DNA of 64,000 nt, from the NCBI RefSeq assembly GCF_021134715.1, contig NC_060020.1, positions 2,294,001 through 2,358,000 of the forward strand, read 5' to 3'. The stretch comes from Daphnia pulex. Its lineage: Eukaryota > Arthropoda > Branchiopoda > Diplostraca > Daphniidae. Within the stretch, counting starts at the first letter, position 1, and each line of letters opens with the position of its first letter. The notes beneath the pieces were generated by a model. That model was not told the DNA's origin, did no database searches, and saw only the letters and a list, made by a program, of their open reading frames with translations. A program made the position numbers and the translations under genes. Shown one piece after another: positions 37,301-49,536 of this stretch.

Positions 37301-39410
37301 TTGAATGCCAGGAATTTTCTGTTTTTTCCACATCGCACGACATTGTGTCGTGGTGATTTACTAATTTTTAAATGTACTGCGCACACCATTTTCTGAGAAA
37401 TATCAAATTTTTTTTTATTTTTTCGTCGGTGGTGGGTGACGACGACGACACGCGCCTGTTTCGCCCTTGGGCTCTCCTGTAAGGAGCCCACAACACCGAC
37501 CAAAGGGAGAAGTTTTTTCTTTCCTAGCTCCGTGTTAATCGTTAAACCACACTCTCTGCTGTGCTGCTGCTGCTGCTGGTGAAAATCGTGACAGACACTA
37601 CACACATGGCGTCGTCCCTCGGCAGCCCGGCATATGCTGGTAAACCCAACACCTGGCGGACACCTCCACCCAATCCCCTTAGTCCGTCCAGCCAGCCAGC
37701 CAGCAGTCCTCTGTGTGTATCATCTGCTTCACAAGCAGCCGACGACCCTATCTCTCTCTTCCCCCCTCTATTCTTTTTCCATTCAAATGTGTGCGCTGTA
37801 TATAAATGCATTTATCAGACACAAAAGGCGAGTTGGGCTGCTGAGGACCTTATGGAACACTGCAGCAGCTGCTCTTATATATATGGAGGACCATTACACT
37901 GTGAAACACCATCGGTCGATCCTAAAAATATCGATCAACAATAGATGCCGACGGCCTTAGACTTGTGTAAGGTTCCCCCCCGTTCCATCGAATAATAGCT
38001 GCCGCACACACACACTCGATATAAACATACTGATGCACTCGCTCGAGTATATGTTTCTCCTGTGCTGCTTTCGGCTCCTGCTGTACGGTAGATCGGAATT
38101 GTTTCGATGTGCCGTGCTCACTTTTGGACCTCGGTGTTTTTCATCAGGTTTTGATTATTTGCCTTGCGTGGAAACCCGGGCAGCTGCCGGCCCACATCAC
38201 GCCCCCGCAAAATTGTTTTATTTCTTCTCCACCCCACCCTGGAAATGTTTACAGCCAGATTAAGTTGTTGCGCTAAAATTGGAACGTAACTTTTTCTCCG
38301 TTTCCGTCACTTGACGGACTGTGACGTCGTCGTACGTACATGATGAGCAAAAAAAGGACGTGGACGGAAACACGTGTTGTGTTTCATTCTGTAGGGGAAA
38401 CATTTAGCTGTCCCACCCCCTGTAGAGCGTCGACCGGAAGGGTTTTCATGAGGGCCGGAAGGATCGGTTCCTTGTAAGAATCTCTTTTGGCCAATACATA
38501 AAAGAAAAGAGGAGGGCAAAGGCTTGAATGTTGTTTATGTCTTCTTCGATTACTCATTTCTTGGTTAAGAAGAAGAAGAAGGGGGGATCTGGCTTCTTTC
38601 TCTATTTTAGAACCCCAAGAAAGTCACATGGATGGAAGAAGGGGGGCGTCGCTGGGCGTCGTTTTCTGTTTTGAAATGTTGGACCGACGGAGATGATGCG
38701 CTTCTCCCCTCTCGGTACAACAGCAGCGCACGTCTCGTTTCCGCTCCACAAGTTCCAGGATCTTTTCATTCATGGATCCCCCCCCCCCTTTCTTTCTGTA
38801 TGAGCGTCGCCGTCTGCTTCTCTTTTTCTTTTGAAAAAAGTTTGTCGTGGTGGTGGTGGGGTTCCACCTTATAGCTGCTCATGTCCATAGTTTATCCTCT
38901 TTTATTATTTGTTCCTCCCCTTTTTCTTCCCTTCTGACGACTCCCCCCACCATCCTCTTCTTTGAAAAGCCTGGAGGGGCTGCCAGAAGCGATCCGGCTG
39001 TATACATGTTCCAGCCGTGCTGACTGGCTTGCGGCAGCTGTGCACACTTCCACCACAGGGGCCAGCAGCAGCAGCAGCAGCAGCAGCCGGAACGTCAATA
39101 GACTTTCAAGCTCCACCGGTTCAGTAGCGCCATTCGAAAGCCGACCATCCGGCCGTGTGGACCTCTCTCTACTCTCCACTCCCAAAGTTGGTCCGTGTAC
39201 GTGTGACCCAGTGTTTTTTTTAGTTCCTCCATTTCCACCCGTGTTTGGTTTGTGTGAGTGTGTTCAAAGTTCCGTTGCATTTTCCTTCCGTGGGAAATTT
39301 TCCAAAAAAACAGCCGAGGAATTTTGAGATTTTGTCGAGCTCTCGCTGGCTCGCATTTTGTTTGTTTGTGTTCAAATTTCTGAAACCTGCAAACTCAATT
39401 GTCTGGTCAA
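34373..39410. other. Upstream/intronic region of neuralized, no other gene seen
   Basis: About 5 kb lacks convincing coding exons. Many open frames occur on both strands, but they are low-complexity or overlap one another. The sequence has pyrimidine-rich tracts, CTG runs (37559-37578), a C11 tract at 38778-38788 and a CAG run near 39067. Its length upstream of a dosage- and pattern-sensitive Notch-pathway gene fits a regulatory region. Confidence 0.6.
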
Positions 39411-42400
39411 ATGGTGACCGAGTTGATCACGTCCGACTCGGGGAAGACCAAGTCCAGTCCAAAGTCGCTCAAAGGTGCGATGAAAGTCATCAAGAAACTC
39501 AAAGGGCGCATTGGATTAGGTGAGTTTTCTATTTTCCTATTTGGACGTTTCCTGTTGAGATTTTTCATGTAGAAAATAAGAAAAAATCTGTGCGGTTTCC
39601 GGGCAGGCCGAGGTCCAGCTAAAGTAATTTCTTTTTTTGAGTGTACATAATTGGCCATCAGGCCTCTGGGCAGATATTTTTTAATAATTTTAACTCCCCC
39701 ACTTTTCTTCTTCTGACCGCTGATGACGTTTTCCGGTCCTTTTTTGGTTGTTCGGGTCCCGCTTCAAAAGTCTTTGGGTCGTGACGGCTTCCGTCCGGTT
39801 TTACTTTTTTTTCAAGTGGTTCAAAGTTGAAATCTCTTTTCCGATTTTAACTCGACGTGATTTTTGTTTTCAAATACTTCCGGAGGATCCATCCGGTCGT
39901 AGGCGTGTGCCTCCGGGTGAATTGTCTCTACTACACCCCCTCCAACTCTTCTTCCGCAGATGTTCTCCCATTCTATGTGACACATCCAAAATCTATTGAA
40001 ATCGAATGCAAAATAGAAAAGAATTGAATAAAGGTATGGGAGGTCCAAGTTAAGGCACGCAGAAGATGGGAACAACATAGGGGGGATTGTTGATACGATG
40101 ACGTCCACAAAAAAAGAAAATTTCATCCAACATGCAACACCGGAATGAGGGTCTCTTTCAATAGGGAGGAATGCGCGTGCTTTTATCGAATTGGATCACA
40201 GCGAGAGGGGGGGAGGAGGAATCGGAGACGCGTTGGATGAATAAAAAAGAGAACTCTTTTGTTAAATTTCTCCTTTTTTCTATTTGGTTATTCAGGCTCG
40301 AACAATGGCGACGGCAGCGCGTCCCAGCCGGTCCTCCAGTTTCACAACACGCGCGGAGAGCACGTCCGCTTATCGGCCGATCGGAGCACGGCTCGTCGAG
40401 TCGATTCTTTCTGCAAAGGCATCGCTTTCTCTCAGCGCACTGTCCGTCCCAACGAAAAGGTATAACACTTACAAAGAAATTCAACATTTAAAATCAACAT
40501 CTCTAAAAATAGAAAGAAATTCTATTCAAAAACACATTTTTCCTAACCGTTTTCCTCTTTCTTTGCCATTGTCCAGGTTTATTTACGTGTGGCGGAATGT
40601 TCCACCTCGTGGAATGGAGTACTCCGCATCGGGTTCACTTCATGCAATCCGGCCTCATTCAGCGGCGTCTTGCCCAAATACGCTTGTCCCGGTACGTCTA
40701 CTCTCTCAATTCCTGTCACATTCCGGCAAATTCTTATTTACGTTTTGTGTGTCCGGAAACAGATTTGACAAGCCGTCCAGGATTTTGGGGCAAGGCTTTG
40801 CCCGAGCGCTACGTCGAGTCCGGCGTCTTGTTCTCGTTCCATTTCACGGCCAGCGGCGACGTCATGCTCAACGTCAACGGACAAGATAAGGGCGTCTTTT
40901 TGACGGGCGTCGATGCCCGCACTCCCCTTTGGATTATGGTTGACATTTACGGCAACACGACAGCCGTCCAATTTGTCGGTAAGTCCTTCACTCACCATCC
41001 TTCATTCCCATCCGCACGACCTAATCCATCGCTTCTTTTCTTTCTAAAGATCCTCGAGGCAGTTTGAACAACAATCCCATGCGCAACTCGCCGACACGGA
41101 GGAGTACCACCTCGTTGCATTCGAGCGCATCCAGCAGCGGAATCAGCGGCACCTTGGCTGCCAACGACATGAACCAACGCCCGCACCACCTGGCCCATCA
41201 GCAGATGCACCACCAGCAGCAAATGCCACGGCCGCGCAGCGAGGCCGACCTCCTCGTCTCCATGAACGCGCTCAACCTGAACCGAGGGCCGCATCAGATC
41301 CCGTCCTTGCCCCTTCCGCCCATTCCGGGCTCGGCTGGTCACCACCACCTCCAGCAGCAGCTGCAGACCAACAACACGATACAGCCGCCCGCACCACCCG
41401 CCGTCCTCCAGAACTTCCCACCTCCTCCGCCTCTGCGCCACTACCGCCATCACTCTTTCCAGCCGCTGACGTTTCACCCGCGCACTCACGGAGTCAACAT
41501 CCGCATGGGATCCGACTGCCGAACGGCCGTCCGTCACGACGCTGAATTCTGCAATGGATACGTCCTCTCGTCCAGGCCCATCAGTCCAGGAGAGTCGTGG
41601 GTCGTCCAGATTGTCCAGACGGAATCCATCTACGTCGGCGGAATGGGATTCGGATTCACCACTTGCAATCCGGCGTCTCTGTCATCCACTGACTTGCCCG
41701 ACGATGCCGATCAACTTCTCGACCGGTAAATTTCGTCTTTTCCAATTTTTCGCTTTTCTTATTTTTAAATAACGATGGAAAATGAATGGAAATATAATAT
41801 GCAAATTTTTATTTTTATTTGCAGACCAGAATACTGGGTTATCTCCAAGGATGTTGCGCATGGGCCCATCCTGGGCGATGAAATCGAATTTCATCTGTCG
41901 CACAGCGGCGAAGTGACGATGATGAGAAACCGAGGCTCTGCCACTCTTTTGATGCACGTTGACGTTTCCCTACCCTTGTGGGCCATCTTTGACGTCTACG
42001 GCAGCACCAGAGCCGTCCGCCTCCTGGGCACCATCTCGCCACCTCAGTCCGTGCCGGAACCGCCCGCTGTCATCTACCAGGCACCGCCCCGTATGAGTCC
42101 GCCTCGCCCCCAGCAACAACAACAACAGCCGATTTATCAAAGCATCGGGTCAGCAGCTCACATGATGCAGCCGACCATTCCGGCGGGTGTTTTGTCTTCC
42201 GGCACGGCCTCGTCTTACGTGGAGACTCTGACGCAGAGTCTCAACTGCCAAACGGCCAGCGGAGGTGCCAGCAGCGAGTGCACCGTCTGCTACGAGCGCA
42301 GCGTCGACTGCGTCCTCTACTCGTGCGGTCACATGTGCCTATGCTACGATTGCGCTTTGACGCTCTACCACGGCGGGAGGACAGCCGGCGGCCAAGGATT

Positions 42401-42455
42401 GTGTCCCATCTGCCGGGCACCTATCCGTGACGTCATTCGAGCCTACCGATCCTAG
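39411..42455 (+). CDS. neur: Neuralized, E3 ubiquitin ligase of Notch ligands
   Basis: Neuralized ubiquitinates Delta and Serrate/Jagged to drive their endocytosis and Notch signalling. Exons 39411-39519, 40296-40459, 40577-40691, 40763-40978, 41050-41725 and 41825-42455 give 636 residues. The first exon carries a polybasic stretch (KVIKKLKGRIGL), matching the phosphoinositide-binding segment known in the fly protein. NHR1 spans about 46-202 (LQFHNTRGEHVRLS, YACPDLTSRPGFWGKAL) and NHR2 about 335-490 (CNPASLSSTDLPDDAD, RPEYWVISKD). A Gln/His/Pro-rich linker separates them. The C-terminal RING (about 578-636) has CTVCYE, CGHMCLCYDCA and CPICRAPIRDVIRAY. GTAAG-type introns of 70-800 bp interrupt it. 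Confidence 0.97.
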
Positions 42456-45400
42456 TTCGTCAATAATCCGACCGATGCGCATTTCTTCCTTTTTCTGTCC
42501 TCCTCAAAAGTCAACAAAATGAAATGGTGTTTTCCTTTTCTCCCTCCCAAACTCGGTGCCCTAGTCGGTTAACTCCAAAAAGTCACAGGCATTCGAAACC
42601 CTTCAACTCCTTTCATCCATTTCTCCTTTCGTCCATTTTCTCCTTTTTTTTCCAATTGATCACGACACATTCAGAATTTCAAATCATTTGAATCAATCAG
42701 TGGTCGGCGTGTACAAAATCTTTCGAGTCTAAAACAAGAGTTGTTGGTATTAAGAATTCAGAGCCAGCAAACAAACACACACACAAAATAATAAAAAACA
42801 AGGAAAAAAAGATTTCATTCTTTTTCGCCTCACGTGTTATTGTAATTTGGTTTTCAAACCCACGAAAAAAAATTTCCCCTTTCTCTAGTGAGCGTTCGTG
42901 AATTACATTTGTGTGTAGATAAGCAAAAAAAAAGCTAAAATTAAAAGAAGAAAAAACTGTTATTACGCAGGAGAAAAAAAAAGAAAGTGGTGGTGGTGGG
43001 GTGGAAACAAACTTGAAAAAGGAGGTACATCGAGCTGTGTACGATATTTTGTTGTGTGTGTATATCCATCTCTTTCTTATACGGACGAGTCTATCTTTTT
43101 TCCTTCTTGATGTCACGGAAAAAGTTTTTTCCCCTTATTATTTTTTTGTTCATCGGAGAGACGAGCTGTCAGTCCGACAGATTATTTGTTTGCGTTTTAT
43201 ATCGAATCTACACTTTATATGATATACATTGTACTACTTTTTCGAGCTGCACTCTCTCCCATCACTTTGCCCAACACCAAAATTCTTTATTCAACAAATA
43301 ATAACGTCCCCTCCTCTTTTGTGTGTGTGTGTGTGTGTTTGAATGTGGGTGTCTGGTTTTCCCTTCTTCAATTTTTAAATAATTGTGAAATGATTATCAA
43401 TACAGGAAAAAAGCGATGGCAATCATTTTTTAACGAAATAACAACTTGTACTTGGTTGATTATTATCTCACTCGTCTACACCCAATTGTTTCTTTCGTGG
43501 TCTGAATGATTATATTCAACACGAATCGATTACCTCGATCGTGATGATAGCGACTGACCCCTTCATGTGAGTATATAGGAGCCGAACAATTCGATTTCCT
43601 TCACCCGCCTTCCTGTTATTCTCTTTTTCGGTGGTGCTCCACCGAAAGAGAAACAAGAATAACAAAAGAGACCATAGAGAGTACAGTGCGAGGTAATTCG
43701 ATCACGCAGGCAATATGACGGAAGAAGGGAAAAAAGGGGGGGGGGGGGAGGGAGAAAATGGTTTCCTTTTTTATTTTCCGGTGCGGAAGCAAAACACGAC
43801 AGAATAAAAAGAGAAACATCAGTCAAGAAAACAACGTACCCCCTTCGAATAAGTATATAGGGGGGGAGTTGGACGTGGGAATATCGAGAGGATAAGAAGC
43901 GTTCCCGTTGTTCCTGTCGCCTATATTCTTTGACGCATTGATCCGCCGCCTTATATTAGTGTGTATATACATCTTCGACTCTTTTTCTATAGATCGGTGT
44001 GTATGCAGTTCTCCCATGGACAGCCGACGTCTTCTTATATTTTAGTTAAGGAGAAAAAACAGGTTCATGTTCCCACGTTTGGGCAATGTCCCAGGTGGGT
44101 TGGCATCTCTTGTGATGGCGGCGACACCTTTTCTTCTCCGCTTCTCGGTTTGTTTCACAGGCGATAGAAGACAGACAATGGCAGGCAACCCGAGGATGGT
44201 TCTCGTTATATTATAGACTAGAATGTACTACTCGGTCGTCTTAGATATCCGTCGAGACAATTGAATTTCACAAGAAGGATATTTTTTCTTCCTTATTATT
44301 GTTTCTTGGTGTGTACATCATTAAAAAGAAGCCCTCCCATTAGATTATCTAGAATTTATCCATTTGTTCACTTCAATTGCTGAACAATTTATCAACGAAA
44401 CCTGCTGAATCTCTTAGTATATACTAGCCTTTCGTCTACAGGGATTTAACGCTTTCATTATTCTAGTCTTTTCATCCGTATCAAAATTTCCTTGGATAAA
44501 TGAAAGAATTTCCGTGAGATACGACAGATATCCCCAAACTGGAAATACCAGATTAAAAAAGGAAAAGTTAAACAAAAAGGGTCTTGTGGCGGCGTTCATT
44601 AAAACCAAATAACAGGAGAAACAGATGAATTCCTCATGTGAGTAAAGTATCCGCCCCACAGTGTGTGTTCAAACCCAATGGAATTCAATTAACTCACTAA
44701 TGTTGGGAATTTTTTCTCGGCACGTTTGGGCTCTCAAAGCGTACGTGCGTGTAATGGGAACCAAAATACTGAGCAAATAATTGAAACCGTTTCAGTCCGG
44801 TTCTTCTTCATTTATTTTTGTTGTTGGGGTCGCCGAAAATAAATCGTCACACATGTGTGTAGTACACATACTTTCGCATGCGATATCGATCACTTGCTTT
44901 ATGAAATAAACATTTTTTTTTAATTACATTTCATCTGATCACATATTTCGAGAGCATTGCGGCGAATCAATTTTAAATTACATTTCTCTCGCGCGCTTTT
45001 TATCCGCCGTTTTCCCACGGTGATGTTTTGTTTCGTGTTTTTTCACTCCGTCTCGGATCAATATCGAAGGAGACTGGAATACACAAAGATGTGTATACCG
45101 CCCTCTGTTCTTTTAAAACGATATCTCTTTTATATTTTTATACTTGTCGTAAACTATAGTTGGACTCTCAGGTGAATCAGCCTTCGTTGCAAACGCCCCA
45201 CTTACCATTTAAACGACCAGAGTACCTATTTTTTCCAATTCTTTTTATTGTATATTAGTTTATTTCTTCTACTGCCGAATCGATATGTTTCTCGGTCAAA
45301 GTTTACGACTTTTACGAAAGTAGTTTGAGGGGGGGGGGGGGGCAATGTCGACAATTGCTGGATGAATATTACTTGTAAATGCTGCTACTTCGGTAGCGGA

Positions 45401-46162
45401 ACGAATGCGCCGGTAGGCCATTTTCTTTAGAAAACCATAGCGGCTCTTCTTCTATTTTCAACAACAAAAAGGAAACTTACCTTTTCTATTATAAAATCGG
45501 CAATATTATTGGACCCTCGGTCTGAGGTGCGCACTTGCCCAAAAGGGACGCCGAACGTTTCGTTACGGATCGTTCCCAATTTTAACTTTTTTTTTTTGCC
45601 AATGTCCAATATCTTTTAGTATACTGTCACTACTGTAAATACGTCGCGGAATAATAATACGGGCGCCAGTCCGCATCTTCCATGGGATTTTCTTATATTA
45701 CTTCATGCTGAACGGATGCTGGTAATTAGCTTATACTGTTCCGCATGCAGGTTGTTTTTTTAGTTTTGCTTTATTCCATGTTATCCCCGGTGTCTTTAGA
45801 AAGCGCTGTGGCCTTCGTATCGTTTAATTTCGGGTACCGAAAAAGCTGTTGAAATTGTCAATTGTGTAGCAAATTAATGAGGCCAGACAATTAAAGGACG
45901 ATGGTCGGGTCTTTTTTAAAATTTGAAACACGTAGTACGGTAGTAGACATGCTGCTGTCTTAAAGAATCGTGGCAAGATACAACTATATTTAAGTTATGA
46001 TATAATCCGTTCTTTACTTCTTATTAGCGTGATAACAGAGCTTTCTTTTTGGACAAATGGACTGGTCAATATTGACTCGATTCTGACGTCATCAACAAAT
46101 CGACTGGTTGCTGTTTAGTAGTTCCGACGTATTTGCAGGGGTCTGTTTACGTGTCGATAGTA
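42456..46162. other. Neuralized 3' flank and intergenic region, no gene seen
   Basis: This stretch of 3.7 kb presumably starts with a long neuralized 3' UTR. It contains a (GT)n run at 43319-43338, a G13 tract at 43736-43748, a G14 tract at 45329-45342 and several short open frames without splice support. The promoter of AUP1 must lie at its right end. Confidence 0.6.
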
Positions 46163-47971
46163 ATGGCTTCTCCTAATTTAGAAGAGTTATTTGAGGATTC
46201 AAGGTAAAGTTTCCTCGAATTTTCGTATGACATTCATCCAATTTTCAAACCTCTTTCAGTCTGTTACAAATTTTAAACAGCAGCTTCAATTTTGTAGCTA
46301 AGGTCTGACATGAAACTATCGTTCCAAGTAGGTTTTTCGCTATGCAATATGCTACAGGATCTTGCAGATCGATCTAAACATTGAATTTCCGAGATTATCA
46401 AGTCCTACTCAGACCTTTTAGTCAGCATAAATTGTCATTGTGTCCATTACAGATTCTTAATAGAAATATGCCCATACAGCAGCAGATGTTATGATTTGCT
46501 TGCCTTGGGGCTGTGTGGGATCACGTTCTCTTCCCTTAACAACTTTGTGTTATTACTGTGGTGCTAGATGTGTAATGCGTTATTTTATAATTCTTATTGT
46601 TTATTTTTGTCCAGGATCACACAATGGGATTGGACATTGCTGTTGTTGGTATTTTACACCCCTCTAGGGCTGTTGTTGCTAGTAATGAGAATATTTGCTC
46701 TCATTCAATTCTATCTCATGTTTCTGTACATGCCATACCAACCTATCAAAAGGTAACAGTCTATACCTCATTTAAAAATAAATATGGCAAACTATCATGA
46801 CGTTTGACTCCACATGTTCAGGTACTTGTTGAGGGTGTGTGGATTCATGCTGGGCGTCTTTGTGAATGAGAAATACTCAAACAAGGCAGTTGTTCAAGAA
46901 AATGCTGTCTGGGTCGCAAATCACTGCAGCCCCTTTGATTCAATTGTGCTTCAAGTTATTGCGGATAAGAAAGGAGTCATCACCACCTTTCCAGAGGAAG
47001 AAACAACAACAGCCAAATCAGGACTTCTCAAATTTCAGCTCGGAAGCTTTGAACAACACAAACGAAACAACCCGAGCCTTCCGGTTCAGCCGCTCTCTTT
47101 GAGGATTTCACGTCCTTTCCCGTCTTTTGCCATCACAGTTCTTGACAGCCAGTCCTGGACGGATGTGTTCTTCCTCCTTTTCAGCCCCTGCACAATTTTC
47201 AACATTAAGTAACGCTAAATTTAACTTTGTTGACTCAAGTATCCAGCGATCCTAATGGCGGTTTTTATTTTAGATTTCTGGAACCGACTCAATGCCGTGA
47301 AGATGAAGAACTCGAAGCTTACGTCAATCGGATAGAATCGACTGTCAGCCAAGACCTCGGCGTTACCGTTACATCTTTCACAGCCAAAGACAAGGTGAAG
47401 ACGTTGCTCTTTATAACTTTGGTCATTCGTTTATAGTAATAAAATGATTTCTCTAGGCTGAACTAATCAAAAGAAAACGATTTGAAGCTCAACCTCCTCG
47501 CCCTGTTCAACGACCCAACAATCGATGGCAAGTGATGGCCAGTCAGGTCAAAGAAGTGCTGCCACATGTACCGATGGCTGTCATTTTGAGCGATCTAAGT
47601 AAAATAACTAGTTTTTTATTGAATCAAATCACACATTAACGTTTCTATTTTTATTTTCGTACGTAGGTCGCACTAATAGTGTGGATGCCACGGTGGCAAA
47701 TTTAGTGGAAGGTGTTGTCCCTTTCATTCCCGAGCCTGTCGTGACGAGGGTAGAGAGTGCTCCGTCGGGGCCGTCGTCACAAGCTGGCCCTTCCAACTTT
47801 AAACCGTTGGGTGCTTCGTCGCAGTTGCAACAAGTTGCTGCGTCTTCTTTCAGCAAATTGGTTCACGAGCGTGGCCTGTCATTGCAGGAACGAAAACAGC
47901 GCTTAATGCGCCAAGCCCAGCTGCGTTACTGTGAACGGCATGGCCTTCAAATATCGGGAATAAATTGCTGA
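46163..47971 (+). CDS. AUP1: AUP1, ER/lipid-droplet protein with CUE domain
   Basis: AUP1 sits as a hairpin in the ER and lipid-droplet membrane and recruits the E2 enzyme UBE2G2 for ER-associated degradation. Exons 46163-46203, 46615-46752, 46822-47208, 47274-47394, 47457-47598 and 47667-47971 give 377 residues (human 410). Seen in order: a hydrophobic hairpin (residues about 20-50), the acyltransferase motif ANHCSPFD, TFPEEETTTAKSGLLKF, the CUE domain (VKEVLPHVPMAVILSDL, SVDATVANLVEG) and a C-terminal UBE2G2-binding helix (LSLQERKQRLMRQAQLRY). Only about a dozen residues separate the NHxxxxD block from FPEEE, where the human protein has some 50, so the acyltransferase-like domain is cut down. 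Confidence 0.95.
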
Positions 47972-48920
47972 AAATGTCAAACAAAAAAACAACAACAATA
48001 ACACGCTGTAAAAGATTACAATGCTTCACTTCTCTCCCACCCCCTTCCCGAGATATCTTTCGTTTAGTTTTTTTTTTTTATTTTTTTTTTTTTTGCTTTG
48101 TTTTAGACGGTTTCTCTTTCTTTTTTCTTATTCCCTCCAACCTGTATTGTGTTTATTTGTCCAGCGGGATTCAAAAATCATCGTATCTCTTGTACTACCG
48201 TCTAAATATTTGAACAACTCACCTATTGAACGCAACCGTCGACACAACCATCTGTACATACATATAGATTTGGATAGATTCAAATAGCTTTTTGGAATTT
48301 AGAAATTCAGTCGCGTTTTTCGGTTCGTCAAAATACACACACATCTTATTTGGTGGGAAAAAAACATTGAAAAAGACTCGGTTCTCAAGATAGATCTCGT
48401 TAAAAGCCCTTGTCGGATCGTTAGCTCAGCCTTTTGTTTTTTCTCTTTATTCTTCTGTTAAAATAAAAAGAAACGAAACCTTAAAGTTGGAAGTGTGCTA
48501 AATGGAGGTCAACGGGAGAGAAAGAAATCGTCTAGACATTTTAGAGCACCTGCCGAGATTGAATAATAGATAATTGCAAGGGGAAAAGAAAGGAGCCATT
48601 AAAAGAATCGGTCTGCTTTACAATTTGAAAAAACTTCGGAGCAAAAAAGAGCTTTTACTTAAATTGTCATTTACTTGCGTTGTCCCGAATGGCTGTTCAT
48701 GATTTTAATTTAATAATAATAAAAAAAAAAACAATTGGAATTTTAAATTTACCGAAACACGGTGTGCGAACGCGTTTTCCGAAAAAATTGAAACGTTCTT
48801 TTTCGAGTTTCTTTTTTTTTTAAAGATTTAAAAAACAAGAAAAAAGCGGCCATTTTTCATTTCTCCTAAGTGCGAAACTATGAAGATAGATGGCACACCA
48901 AAGAAAACCTTTACTTTATT
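47972..48920. other. AUP1 3' flank, no gene seen
   Basis: AT-rich with long T and A runs (for example 48068-48093). AATAAAA motifs near 48461 and 48719 could serve polyadenylation. No coding frame with support was found. Confidence 0.6.
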
Positions 48921-49385
48921 GCACCCAGCCCCAGCAACGTCAACCTGCATTCGCATTCGCATTTCCTTCACAATCGAAGGTCACGGAGATCATTACGTAA
49001 AACGTGTTAGGTAGAGGTTGGGTAAGAACGAGACGTGTTAAATAACCATTTGCATTTGGTGTGTAGACCCATCCCCAGCAAAGTCAACCTGCAAAAGGAA
49101 GGGAGCGTCCGCATGTCCTTCAAACTAGAAAAACACGGAGACCATTACGAAAAACGCGTCATGTGGTTTAGAGGTTGGGTGAGAACGACACGTGTTACAT
49201 AACCATTTGGTATTCATTTTGATCTTGTTTTTTTTAGACCCATCCCCAGCAACGTCCGACCTGCAAAAGGAAAGGACAGTCACACTCGAAGGTCACGGAG
49301 ATCTTTACGTAAAACGTATCATGCAGTGGAGTAGAGGCTGGGTGAGAACGACACGTGTAGCATCATTATCAAGCAGGTAAAATAA
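48921..49385. repeat. Three diverged tandem repeats upstream of the Tyr-rich cluster
   Basis: Units begin at about 48924, 49068 and 49239, each opening with CCAGCAA(C/A)GTC..ACCTGC, followed by TCACGGAGATC-like and TACGTAAAACG-like blocks, and closing with GGTTGGGTGAGAACGACACGTGT. Unit length is about 145-170 bp. The final block carries ACACGTGT (E-box CACGTG) in units 2 and 3 and ACGTG in unit 1. The array ends 37 bp before a TATA box, so it looks like a duplicated upstream control module. Confidence 0.8.
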
Positions 49386-49421
49386 CCGCAAGGCTTAAGA
49401 GGTGAGGGTGAGAAAAAATCG

Positions 49422-49457
49422 TATAAAAGGAGAGAGAAAAGGCGATAGAAAATCAGT
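49422..49457 (+). promoter_or_regulatory. TATA box and arthropod initiator of the Tyr-rich cluster
   Basis: TATAAAAG (49422-49429) is followed at the standard distance by an initiator-like ATCAGTCG (TCAGT 49453-49457). The predicted transcript starts about 80 bp before the ATGG micro-exon at 49537. The pair is a textbook arthropod core promoter for a strongly, tissue-specifically expressed gene. Confidence 0.75.
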
Positions 49458-49536
49458 CGAGTGAGCATCTCCGACACGGAAACAACTGCAGCGCACTCAC
49501 CATCTGCCTTCTTCACCGTATTGCCAGTTCGCAATC

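Noticed and set aside
40284..40889. 201-residue plus-strand frame across neuralized exons 2-4
   Set aside because: It runs in the wrong frame through exons and introns of neuralized; the NHR1 motifs are in another frame.
49192..49380. 62-residue frame across tandem repeat 3
   Set aside because: The repeats accumulate indels that are not multiples of three, so they are not maintained as coding; the layout fits upstream control DNA.
48921..49385. CRISPR-like array
   Set aside because: The three units are long (about 150 bp), diverged throughout and without unique spacers, in a eukaryotic genome.
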